64,000 bases of DNA from Pyrocephalus nanus (taxonomy: Eukaryota > Chordata > Aves > Passeriformes > Tyrannidae), in contig CM076266.1 of assembly GCA_038380795.1 (NCBI GenBank), positions 45,282,425 through 45,346,424 of the forward strand, given 5' to 3'. Shown piece by piece: positions 49,101 to 60,800 of the stretch. The position numbers and the translations under genes are program-made. How positions within the stretch are numbered: position 1 is the stretch's first letter; every line of letters begins with the position of its first letter. The notes beneath the pieces were generated by a model. It made no database searches. It was given only the letters and a program-made list of their open reading frames with translations, and was not told where the DNA came from.

Positions 49101-52100
49101 TTTGGGTGAGAGTAAATCCCAATTAATTTCTTTATGCTGGAAAAATTAATTTCACTGTATAAAGAAAAAAACAGCAAGCAAGAAGCAGAGCCCAAAATTC
49201 ACCCCAATTTTTGACAGCCTTTAGGTGGCGATACTTAGTCCAGTGCATTCAATCTCATATCTGAGTTTTAACTCTTTTATTCCTCTCTTAAGGCTAGCCA
49301 GATCTTGGTGTCTCAAAGAGATTTCATTTTTCTATGTATCTATGTGCAGAGAGCACTGACCTAAAACAAACAGCTTTGGTAAACACAGAATAGATCAGAG
49401 GCTTTAAGGGCTTAGTAGTCTACAGACAAGACATTTCTTGAAACATATGAAACACTGACTAAGGAATTGTGCAAGGAATCATCTGGAAATATTTCCTGCT
49501 GGAAAAGAAAAAATCCACACTTGGAAATATTGCCTTAAACAAACACAAGCAGTTTATGTGTTGAAGAAGTCTAAGGCAAACTTTACTGAGACCTCTGTAC
49601 ATACAACTTAGAATAAAATATCACAAAATCTCTTTTTTTTCTCCATCTCTTAAAAACAAATAAGCAAACAGGCTCAACTGCTGCCTTTTGTTGATAGTGA
49701 AGAACCCTTAAGGCAGCTGAGAGTGGAATATTGCCTTCATCATTGGCTATGATTCTATTCACACGTTTATTATGTAGTCAAAATTAAACACAAGAATGGA
49801 AAAGGAGTCCTAGCCAGCCTGAATTTCATCTACATAAGAAGGTGTAAAAGTGGTGCTTGAAAGAGCAGTACTCTACAGAGGGTGAAAGTGGAAAGTTATC
49901 CACAAGTATAAGTGGATAGGTTTACTGTACCAATCAAGCATGCTGGCAACAAGGACCACCTGCCAGAATAATCTCTCTCTGAGACTCTCTTAAGAAACTA
50001 AATCACCTGCTTAAAGTTTTATTTAAGTGAAATGGCCCAGAAAAGCAAACACACTCTAGCTTGTCAGCAGGTCCTCAAGGGAAGGGCTATTTGTTACTTG
50101 CCCAACTCGCCAAATGAGGAGCACTACATTTTCACTTAGTCTGAATGACTGAATTTTGTGTTCAGTGGTAGTCCTCCCCTCCTACACATATGCACGCAGA
50201 GTGGCTTATGAGGTATGTCAAAAGAACTATGTTTTTGGTCAAAGACATGTTTAGTATGGGAAAACAGGCACTGTTTTGACACCTACCCATGCACCTAATG
50301 TAACTCTAGCCCATAAAGTAAGTGAAGCACGAGCATTCTGATGTTTTTGTAATTTACTTTTGTTCTCCGTTGAATGAACTATACACAAAACACTGTTTTA
50401 AAGTGACCATACTTATTAGCATTTATGTACTCCCAGTAGGAGTTTCACTCAGTCAGGTACAGATACATAATATAAAATGGTTTCTGTATTGAAAAGTCAA
50501 GCAGGGAATGAGGTATTGTTAAAAAGTGTGATTAGTTTCATTTTGCAGATAGAAAACGATAGATGGGAATTTCAGTGTCTTACCTCAGTCAACATAAGTT
50601 GCAGCCCTGCTAGGATGTAGTCATTTTTAGTTCTACCCTAATACTGCCCAGAAAGATTGCTCTCTGTCTACACTGCGACTGCTGTAGGAAAATAGCAGAC
50701 TGTAGGCAACAATCTGAGACCACCTAAAAAAGTTAGCAGTTGCTCAGAAATCATTAGAAAAATGTGTATGATTTCCTTCTATTCTGGTATGTGTATTCAC
50801 AGCATACCCTATTCCAGACGCAGAATCTTTGTACTATAATGTGTCTTAATATTTCATGGTCCTCATTCCAGGTTCTCAGATTGAAAAGTTTTTGTACCAC
50901 TTGACACTTACTTTAAGATCTCAGTGAAGAAAGGTTTCAAGAAGTGCATTATGTCTTGTACAGCCCAACTAACTGTTGTAAGTTGTATTCACTTTGTTCT
51001 GAGCACCAGATTTTGTCATTCTCAGTCACAGTAACTTTTCCCTTTAACTCTAAGAATTGCTCCATTGATTTTACATGATTTGAAGTAAAAGATTAAAATA
51101 GAATTAAGCTCAATATCTTCTGGGCTGCACTAATTCTGAGAAGGATGAAGGTACCACTTTTGTCTTCTCCCTCCATTCTGCCTGGTTCAAAACAGAGAAC
51201 TGTAAGGGAAAATCTTTTTTTTTTTTTTTTCTTTTTTTCACCCCAGAATGTATTTATCAATACAGTGATATTTGAGGCACGTATAGGTCTTGATTGAATT
51301 TTTTTCTATATATCTAAGCCCCATGTTTGGGAGCGTTAATTAGTCAGAAAAGGAAAGACTTGAAGTCAAGGTAGGTCTTTGGCATAACATATATTACCTT
51401 CTATGTCACAGAGGCCAGAAGAATATAAGATGCTTATTTTTTAATGAGATCTTTAAAAGCTATCACTCTTTTCTTTGCATTTTTTCCCACTTAATTTTCT
51501 CTCAAAATGGAATAAAATAAATAAACAACCATTGTTAAAGTTGTATTTACTGACCAAAATGAATTTCTGTTGTAACATGTTATTTACAAAGATCCCTGTG
51601 TGGCCACAGTGGAACTGTGATGTAACAACCAATTAAAATTAAATTCTGTAGACCATCCCCTCCCCCCCCCCAAAAAAAAAAAAGGAAAAAGAAAGAACAA
51701 TTTGATATTACAGCATCATAAGTCTATAATGTTTATATAAAAATAATGGTCAAGTATCAGATTTAGCCTCTTTGAATGCACACAGAAGGCTACTCTGATG
51801 TTTTTAAGTTCCCATTTTTAAAGTGTAACTTCCATAATTTGTTGATAACTTGAAGTTCATAGTTCATGACCAATAGACAGACCTTTCCCTAAGAAAAAGA
51901 AAACTATGTGCAAGATACCTAAATATGTGAGTGGGCATGTATATTTGCCACTGAACACAAAAAAATAAACTGACAACAGTGCAGCCTCTTTAATGACTAG
52001 AGAAACAGTTCCTGGAGTAACTCAGTGAGATGGGATAGTTTATACCCAAAAATCTTCACAAAAACAAATGACAATATTCCTTCTTTTTCAAAAGAGTCTA

Positions 52101-52493
52101 GGATCTTCTCAAAGAAAAGGTTGGTCTCACTAATGTGAAAAGTGTAAACTCATAACCAAGCCTTCTTTTTTCAATGAGTAGTGCTATGGTATTTTAAAAC
52201 CCAGTGAATGAAAACTATAACAAAAGAACATGATATAAGACATGATTTTCTGAAGTAGAAATGATCCAGAAATTGTGGCCATGTCAGAGCGAGCTGAGAG
52301 TTTTCAGAGCTCAGGAAAATGCATCCATTTCTTTGATTATTAATGCCTCAATACTACAAATCTACTGCATAAAGTCAGAGGTGATACTAATCATATCTAT
52401 TTTACAATTTTACTTTGTAGGCTGGTGGCAAAGTAAGAGAAAACTCCAAGTGTTCCAGTGTCTTTTTTTTATTATTTTTTATTTGTTATCCAG
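46191..52493. other. Gene-free stretch
   Basis: About 6.3 kb without a recognised gene. Around 46780-47480 the base composition is less AT-rich, with several overlapping frames of 60-97 codons on both strands. None has a known domain or convincing splice signals. A T run (51215-51230) and a C10/A12 run (51662-51683) are simple sequence. Confidence 0.45.
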
Positions 52494-52553
52494 GATAACC
52501 TTTACGATTATGAGGCTCCTGCCTCAGACATCTGTGGGACCAATGACCATAAG
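52494..52553 (+). other. Candidate small host exon (unproven)
   Basis: A long T-rich polypyrimidine tract (about 52461-52490) ends in a canonical CAG at 52491-52493. It is followed by 60 open bases and then AAG/GTGACA, a usable but weak donor. The exon would be symmetric (phase 0 at both ends) and encode 20 residues containing DNLYDYEAP, an acidic, tyrosine-rich segment like those in cytoplasmic tails of receptors. I do not recognise the protein. If the donor is not used, the frame continues another 37 codons to a TAG near 52667, so a terminal exon is an alternative. No other exon of such a gene is identified in the window, and chance is a real explanation. Confidence 0.28.
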
Positions 52554-55334
52554 GTGACAGAAAAGGAAAATTTCATCTCTGTGTTTCCTATACATAAAGT
52601 AAGACAGCTGATGGAACAAAAGATATGCACCACAAAATTCTTAGGGCCCCTAGATGGCAGTCAATAGAGGGATTAGAAATTACTTATCCCTTCAGCTTCA
52701 GAAAATGAGTAGTAGGGACACCTCTGTGAGTCCTTCTTGGGACCCTATGTTAGTGATTCCTTAATTCCATGTCTTCAGGCATGAAGGTGTTTCCTTCACT
52801 TTGTTGTACATTTTTTTGTGAATGACTGCCTGTTGTTATTGTGATTGTTATTTCTGTAAGTCTGCATGCTAACATTTATGTTTACTATTATACCAGAATG
52901 TACAGTTTTCAGCAGAGTAAATTGAGGGATTCAAAGGAATTGAATCCCAAAGGGTAGGACTGTTTATGTTTGCTGTGTTGTACAAAATATGGCTCACATG
53001 GAAGATGTGTACTGGGGCACAGACAGTGAATTTATGTGAATACCAGTGATACCCTCCTGAGAAGGAAGAGGTCCCTGGGCCTGCTGAGATGCCCAAGGTA
53101 GAGGGACTCTGACAGAACCACATTGACTGCCCTTCTCCCTCTCACAGCCCCCAGACCTAGCTAATGTTTAGTCCACACTAAGTTCAGATTCCCTCTTTCT
53201 GAATAAGTGTGGAAATAATTTTATGTCCTCTACATTCTTATCAGTCAGAAATGTGATTTCCCACTTTAAGTATGCATAACTAAACCCCATGTTTATAGCC
53301 CTGACATAGATTTTTAGGGCTACTGCAGTGAGAAATGCAGACTCCAGTGATCTTTACTCACTCCTACTCATGTGCATAAAGAAATTTTTTTTTCCATAAA
53401 ACTTAATCTTAGCTACAGCACTGAATATGAATTATGTAAATTGGACTGTATTATAAAGCTTTTTAGAGTATAGGAGCTTGTGCCTTTTTCTTATGTCTTT
53501 TATATTAAATGAGCTCTTGTGATCAAGGTCTAACTTCTGCTAAGCATAAAAAGTGATTTGATATTTAAACTGAGTAAAAGCAATTTAATTTTCACTGTCT
53601 CTGGGAAAGCAGAGATTCCAACCAGATCAGTGTGTTCTGTGAGCTATCAGAAAAGCAGGCCTTTAAATTAGTATCTTTGCTTGGAATCTGAGAAGAATAC
53701 TTTTAATTTGTTAGTTTTCTTTAAAATTAGTTTGACACTTTTGTTTAACTTCTGGCCTGTTGGGCTGAATGACTTACATTAAGCTTGAATATCTTTGAGA
53801 CAGATTCCAAGGTCCTTATCAAAAATCCATCTCAAAAATATTTTAATAAATTGGGTGCTTCTAAATTGCAACAGTGGAAATTTGTGAGTGTTAAGATCAA
53901 GTGAAAACTGAAGGAATTTAAGCAGCTGGGTTCAGTCCTGCTTCCATGCTGAAATAATTGCTGCAAGTGGGAACAGGACTGAATAACTGTCAAAAGCTAA
54001 TGGCTTACAGCAACAAGGTTGCTACAGTTAAAGGCAGAAATGATGGATTCTCTTTATCAAGTGAGAGAAAATAATAAAATTTGGTTCTCTTATTTAATCA
54101 ACTAAATTTGGTTTCCTTGCAGTATGGAAAATGTAGTTTTGTGTATCTGATATTTTGCTAGGCAAATTTTCTTTTGAGTACATTTTTTGCACTGCTTTTA
54201 ATATCTTATACACAAGTACAGTCCATGATTGGGGTTAATTCAAGTGGAGCTGACTGTGGTCCCCACTGAGGCAAAACCACAAACTTTTGTGTACATACCC
54301 TCAAATGCCGTGATGAATTCAGATGATTTTCTGGAGAAAGGTTTAGCTTTTGATAGTCTTTCAAAAAATCTCTTCCACTTCAGCGAAAAAAAAAAATGCT
54401 ATACTATAACTTTTTTTCCCCCCATATAGATCTGTATTATTTCTATTACAAAGTCTACAGAGCAAATGGTGTAGCTATTAGATTTCCAGTTCTGGCCTGA
54501 AGAGGTCCATTTTCATATCCCTAAGCAGCCTTATATTTTCACTGCTGTTTTAGTCAGAATTCTGTTCAGAAACTATTGTAGGTTATTTCATTTTATTGTC
54601 ATCTATTGATTTTACTTGGAATTAAGCATCTTACAAGTCTTGGCTTTATTTTTTCTGGGAGAGTTTCACCTCCTGTCAGCCATCTTGTCAGGCATCTAAT
54701 CTGAACTGACCAATTTAGATCTGTGCTGCTTCTAGTCTACTGAGAGGGAAAAGCACTTCCAGAAGCTTATTATCCAAAAATACATATTTAGAGTAGTCAA
54801 TACAAACTGTTCTCTGGAAGGAGAATCTTTCTGTCTTGATGTGCTACAGAGGGAGGTTAAATGATTAGTTTAGCCTTAGTGGTTAACTATTTCACAATTA
54901 GCTACATGTGGTAAACTGAATCAGCTCTGGTCCAAAAAGCATTTTTAATGGGTCAAAGCCTGATCCCATGGTCACTTTATAGAACACGTCATTCTTCTTT
55001 CATGACAGGCATAATCACGTTGAAATAGTATAACAATATTGACATTTAGTGACCTGTTTGGCTGTCTTTTCTGGCTTAATAAAAAAGCTTTCTTTTTTAT
55101 TTTATTTTGTATCTGAAAGACTGTTTACCCCATGGTAAAATGCATAATGGTTTTCTCTGTCATGTTGAAAGCTACATATTAATAAAATGTTATTAGTAGC
55201 TAAAGTAACAAAATGAGTGATAAAAGAAACCAATGGAAGAATTATTATCTATCCAATTCTCAAACCTCAAGGCCCATAGCAAAAATAACATCTAAATTCA
55301 ACATTTCAAAATTCTTTCTCAGACCTATGGAATG
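52554..55334. other. Non-coding stretch
   Basis: No gene or known repeat is recognised beyond the possible continuation of the frame described at 52494. The frames at 52869-53123 (minus) and 54229-54429 (plus) show no domain. Confidence 0.5.
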
Positions 55335-57003
55335 AAGTCACAATCAGACAATGACTGGAGTTGGAAGGTTTTTCTGGATGTTATTTAGTCCAACACCCCT
55401 GGTAAAGTAGGTTCACCTAAAGCAGGATCATGTCCCATTGGGTTTTGAATGTCTCCAGGGAATGAGACTCCACAGCCTCTCTGAGCAGCCTATTCCAGTG
55501 CTCTGTCACCATCACAGTGAAGAAGATGTTCCTCATATTCAGATAGAACTTTCTGTGTTTCTTTTTGTGCCCATTGCCCCTTATCCTGTTGCTGGACATT
55601 ACTGAAAAGAGTCTGGCCTCATCCTCTTGACACCTGCTCATAAATATTTGTATACATCAATGAGGTCCCCCTCTCTCTTCTATTCTTTAGACTAAATAGG
55701 CCCAGCTCCTTCAACCTCTCCACATAAGAGAGATACTCCAATACCCTCATCATCTTCAAAGCCTTCCAATGGACCCACTCCAGTAGTTCATTGTCTTTCT
55801 TGTACTAGGGGGCCTACTAGAACTGGAAACAGTGTTCCAGATGTGGCCTCACATCTGGCAGAAGAAAGGGGCTGGATCACCTCTCTTAACCTGCCAGCAA
55901 TGCTCTTCCTAATGCACCACAGGACACCACTGGCCTTCTTGGCCTCAAGGGCACACTGCTGGCTCATGGTTAAATTGCTCCACCAAGCTGCTTTCCAGCA
56001 GGTCAGCTCCTAACCTGTAGTGGTGCATGGAGTCATTCCTCCCCAGGAGTAGGACCCTGCACTTGCCTTTGCTGAACTTCTTTAGCTTCCTCTCCGCCCA
56101 ACTCTTCAGCCTGTCCAGGTCTCCCTGAAAGGCAGCACAGCCTTTGGGTGTACCAGCCACTCCCTCCAGTCTTGTATCATCAGCAAACTTGCTGAGGGTG
56201 CACTCTGTCCCTTCATCCAGGTCACAGTTGAACAAGACTGGACCCAGTACTGACTCCCAGGGAACACTGGCTACAGATCTACAACTAGACTCTGTGCCAT
56301 GGATCACAAGCCTCTGAGCTCTTCCACTGAGCCAGTTCTCAATCCAAGTCATTGTCCACTCATCCAACCCACACTTCCTGGCCTTACTTATGAAGGTGTT
56401 ATGGGAGATAGTGTTAAAAGCCTTGCTGAAGTCAAGAGAGAGAACATCCACTTCTCTCTCCTCATCTACCTGGATAGTCATGCATCATAGAAGGCTAGCA
56501 GACTGGTCAAGTATGATTTCCCCCTTGTTTAATCAGTGTTTATTACTCCTGATAACCTTCTTCTGTTGCCTACCCTTAGAGATGATATCCAGAATGAGCT
56601 GTTCCACCACCTTTGCAGGGACAGAGGTGAGTGGTCTGTAGCTTTCTGTGTTCTACATGTTGCCCTTTTGGAAGACTCGAGTGCCACTGGCTTTCCTCCA
56701 CACACCTCTCTTGTTCTCCATGACCCTTCAAAGATTGACACCAGCTTAGCAATAACATCTGCAAGCTCCCTCAGCACTCATGGCTGCATCTCACTGGGGT
56801 CTATGGCTTTGTGGGTGTCATATTTGCCTAAATGACCTCTAACCTGATTCTCCTTGACTGAGGGAAAAATATTCCTTTCTCCAGACTTTCTCTTGCCTCC
56901 AGGGTCTGGAATTGCTGACTTTTACAGTAAAGACTGAAGCAAAAAAGCCATACAGTAACTACATCTTCTCTGTATCCTCCATCATCAGAGCACTCATGTC
57001 CCT
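55335..57003 (-). mobile_element. CR1 LINE fragment with reverse-transcriptase domain
   Basis: The longest CR1 copy, about 1.67 kb in minus orientation. Its sense order (from 57003 down) is the linker before RT (landmark at about 56930), RT N-terminal part (LRELADVIAKLVSIFEGSW, about 56774 down), the RT core (55945-56481), late ORF2, then 3' UTR ending near 55335 with a worn octamer end. The 3' UTR is of the 'ctaaagcagg' type and more diverged than the copy at 41 kb. Frameshifts and stops divide ORF2, so no active protein is possible. It is 5'-truncated and the endonuclease domain is missing. Confidence 0.95.
55945..56481 (-). pseudogene. CR1 ORF2 reverse-transcriptase core, decayed
   Basis: The 178-codon open stretch contains the CR1 RT core in order. 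LSLDFSKAFNTI (residues 14-25) holds the first catalytic Asp. WLSGRAQRLVI (50-60) follows, then SVLGPVLF (77-84), preceded by PWE where the family has PQG. FADD (99-102) is the catalytic Asp pair. LDRLKSWAE and KCRVLLLGRN continue the post-core region. The enzyme would copy CR1 RNA at a nicked target. The frame is broken at both ends: the N-terminal RT part lies in another frame above 56481, and after LESSLVEQF the reading is garbled and soon stops. The catalytic aspartates survive only because of limited decay. Confidence 0.92.
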
Positions 57004-57668
57004 CTAAAACATACAGGATTTATTGTAGGTGAAAATGTATATTTATTGCCACACATTCCCATGCTGTGAATAATAATACAGCTTTTAAGAACTGTGCAGA
57101 GTACTAATATTGATAGTGAAAGCAAGGTGGACACCCTTAAAACAGTGTTCTGAAAACTATAGCAACTGCTGTTGATAATAACCAGGGGATTTTTATTTTT
57201 TTTTACAATTTTTAGGGTTACAATAAGACCACATCCTACTACTCCTACTTGCATTGCTTCACACTGCAGTATATTAGATTTATTGGATTTTTTTTTTTTT
57301 ACAAACACAACAAAACAGAACAAAAACTATTCCCCTTACATACGTTCATCACCCATCATAAAGGAAAAGAAAAAAAAATAAAAATACTGAATGTTTTGAA
57401 ATTAAATTGCTGACAGGTTCTTTAATTAGACTTAATGAAATAAAGGTTGAGTTGAATAAAAAGATGAAGCTTCAACAAAGTATTCTATGTTCTTGACTGA
57501 TTATAATCTCGCTTATAACAAACAAAAGAAAATTACATGTAAAATTTTCTTTTATGTGCCAATTAAGGAATTTTCTCTTTCAACAAAGCATTAAAAAATA
57601 GGGCTAGAAGACTTGAACATCTAGTCCCTCTTATAGTAACCATAAACAAAGTTATTTCCATGAAATTA
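57004..57668. other. Non-coding AT-rich stretch
   Basis: Short A/T homopolymers occur near 57288-57300 and 57365-57385. No gene is recognised. Confidence 0.55.
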
Positions 57669-57838
57669 GGTTGCTCAGAGAAGTTGTGGATGCTCCATCC
57701 CTGGAAGTGTGCAAGGTGGTTGGGGCCTTGAGCAATCTGGTTTAGTGGAAGGTGTCCTTGATCATGGCAGGAGAATTAGAATTAGGTGATCTCTAAAGTC
57801 CCTTCCAACCCATGCCATTCTATGATTCTATGAAATCA
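57669..57838 (+). mobile_element. CR1 LINE 3'-terminal fragment
   Basis: The sense-strand CR1 tail is very 5'-truncated. It reads 'ggttgctcagagaagttgtg', 'gatgctccatccctggaagt', 'caaggtggttggggccttga', 'ctctaaagtcccttccaacc', then two octamer units ATTCTATG. The flanks share ATGAAAT: ATGAAATTA ends the left flank at 57668 and ATGAAATCA overlaps the right end at 57830-57838. This may be a short target duplication, although CR1 often lacks clear ones. Confidence 0.92.
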
Positions 57839-60800
57839 TCCAGACCCTTCTTAAAATCAGTTAAGTGACCTGTACCCCCTCCTCAGCTGTCCTATTTTAC
57901 CTATATTCTTCTTCCCTAATTCTGAACTGCCTACAACAACATTAATGATCATATCCAATTCTCTTACAAGATTAAATATAAACCTTTTAAAATTATGCTG
58001 TCTATATTTAATATTTTTCTTTTGAATATTAGTGCCTCCTAGCAGCTTTTTGTCTTTCCTCAATGGTATTGCTTTTATTTACGAATATCTTCACGTTTAT
58101 TTATGTTTTCTTTAGCAGTTCATAACTTTTTTCTCCACATTCCTTAGGTTACACTTCTTCTGATCTCGATTTCCCAAACACTAGTTCAGAAACCTCAATC
58201 TCAAAATTACTCAGAGGGAAAACAACAAGACTCCTTGTTCAATGAATGGGAGTAGCAGACATCCTCCATCTTTCTCATTGTAGCAATTCTGCATCCTCCA
58301 AGCACCCTTACAACCACCACTCATTGCAGAGGAAATCTATATTTTCCCTCAAAAATGTGTTAGTGATATGAGCTCTGGCTTCTGTTTGCTGCAAGTATGT
58401 CCAAAATCAAATTCCTCTCTGAAACCATCTCCAGGCTAGGATAGGGAAAAGAGCAACTCAGTGTTCAAGTTGCCACAGCAGTTTAGGTTGCTCCAGAAGT
58501 GCAGGATGGAAACCCACAGAGGGTCCCTATAAGAATACTTATGGACTTATATGAATAATGACAGCAGCTGTCAGAGTGTGAAAATTAAGGATTTTAATGT
58601 TTGAACTGACATTTATTTTTCCATACTTGTTCTCTCATGTGTTGGAGGCAAGCTAGATTTACTGAGCTGAGGTTCCCTGAATTCTCCTTGGTCTACCAGA
58701 ATTTGGGGTTTTGTTTCTCTTAGTCAGTAAAAGGCTTCTTTTCATGTCAAAGAAACTGAATCAGCACCATAGAAAGAATATTATTTATCAATCCAGAACT
58801 AGTTATAAAGACCTGAAATAGATTTAACCATCCAATGGAACATAAAGTCATATAGATAAAAAAGTAAGGAAGCTATGACTGACAGAGCAGATTGTGCTGG
58901 CAAGAAAGTCACTGATACAAAACCAAAGGACAGCCAGTGAAGGGGAGAGTTTTGATCGAATATCTGCTTGGTAATTTTGAATTAGTACTTAGATTTTGAG
59001 ATATATAGCAATATTCTGAAGGAGGCTTAGAACGATACTGTTATCCTGCTGTCTTCTGGAGCAGACAGTAATTGGAATTAATTAATATCAATACACTTTT
59101 AATAGAGTGTTTCTGAGCCACATTTCAGTAATAAATGTTATACAGCAGAAGATAAAACATAGCCCTATCTGATATATGTGGAGCCTCAGCTGTACATATT
59201 TGACCCCTATTTTACACAGTTGCAGCTCATTGATTCTCTCTTTTAAACTCCTGGACTGAGCGTTCAGCAATCATTGGACCACCCATACATCTTCTGAGCT
59301 GATTTAGTCTATGAACTGTAACCCTGCTACAGGGCTGTAATGTTTCTGGCACCTACAACGCTGGCTGCTTGTCATTATGACATATAACCTAGAAGATGTA
59401 CTTAAGAACAAATAACCTCAGAAGTGTTAACATGCCATCAGTCTTTTCAACTGAAGCAAAGACAGGGCTTGGACTATCCAAAAATGAATAAATGAGCAAA
59501 TTCACATACTATCCCAAACTTCAGGTTTGGAACAAAAAGTGTCAGAGAAAGAAAGAAACCTAGACAAAATCTTAATGGCTAAAAAACCTCATTCTTCTAC
59601 CTGATGAAAGGCTGCAAAGTTACACAAGCCATTTTTCTTGTTTTTACTTGAAAGATATATATTCTTTTACATAAAATGGTCTGCAATTTTGGCATGAATC
59701 TGGTGATGGATAAACTTAAATTATAAATATTTTCCTTTTCCAAGGTTTATTAAAATGCCAATATGAACATAGACCGTTTGAAATAGAGAATCCTAATTTA
59801 ATATAATAGAGCTTTTTAAAAGGTCAGGCAGAACATTTTACACTGAAAATTAAAATATAGATAGCACTAGAACTGGAGTTACTGTTTATCCCACTTCAGT
59901 CCTGTTCTTAATGAAATTGCATTGAATTTTTTATAAAACATCAAAAAGTCAACATGAAACAGTTCACAGAGTATTAAATATATCAACAATATAAAGCTGG
60001 GTCAGATAATGGCAGTATTAAACAAAGACGAAAGGTAACAATACTGGCTTCAATTAATGTAGTGAATTAATGAATGATCTCTATTACTCTACTCATGTTC
60101 ATTAAACAAGTATAATGGGCTTCTGAATTGTCCATGTGAACCTAGAGAGTCTATTCAATCAAAATTACCTATGGTTACTGTCAATCCCTTGCTGATTATT
60201 CATTGTCAGAGGCATATGTAACTAGCCCTTTGGCATTTCCAGTCTCTCAGAGCTCAGGCATGCAGTATTACCAGGGCTGTGTCTGTGAACATAAACTCCT
60301 CAGACTGAATAACCCCCATTTTATAGAGTTCTGTGTGTGTGTGTATTTGCATACATAAATAATACACTGGTCCTTATTAGTTGCCTGTATGGCAATTTTC
60401 CAACTATGTACTCTTCCCATCTTTTAAAACAGTAGCATGATTTTGAATGTGGACTCCCAAAGAGAGTAACAGTGGTGGTCTTAAACATCAAGCAGCTTCT
60501 TTTAGTACAAGTAAGCTCTTTCTAGAGAAAGTAGGAAGATGGAAGGAGGATTTGGACAAAACTGCACCTTTCTGACTTTGCAGCATCAAAATAGAGGTGT
60601 GCCAGCAGTTGTCAATGCCTGCTAGAACTACAAGCAATTCCTTGGAAAGGAAGGGACTGCGGATTATTTAAAATATGTTGTCTTAAAGGAAGCATCACTG
60701 TTTTGCTCATGTTTATCCAACAAGCAGGATCATTTTGCTTTGCTTTCATTTCTTGAGCTAGGTTCAGCCCTTAACCTTCTTATGTTTTTCTTGATGTTTT

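Noticed and set aside
56299..56835. Plus-strand frames over the 55-57 kb CR1
   Set aside because: They are antisense to the RT domain and have no independent evidence.
57840..58200. Possible ancient repeat next to the CR1 tail
   Set aside because: I could not match it to a family with confidence.
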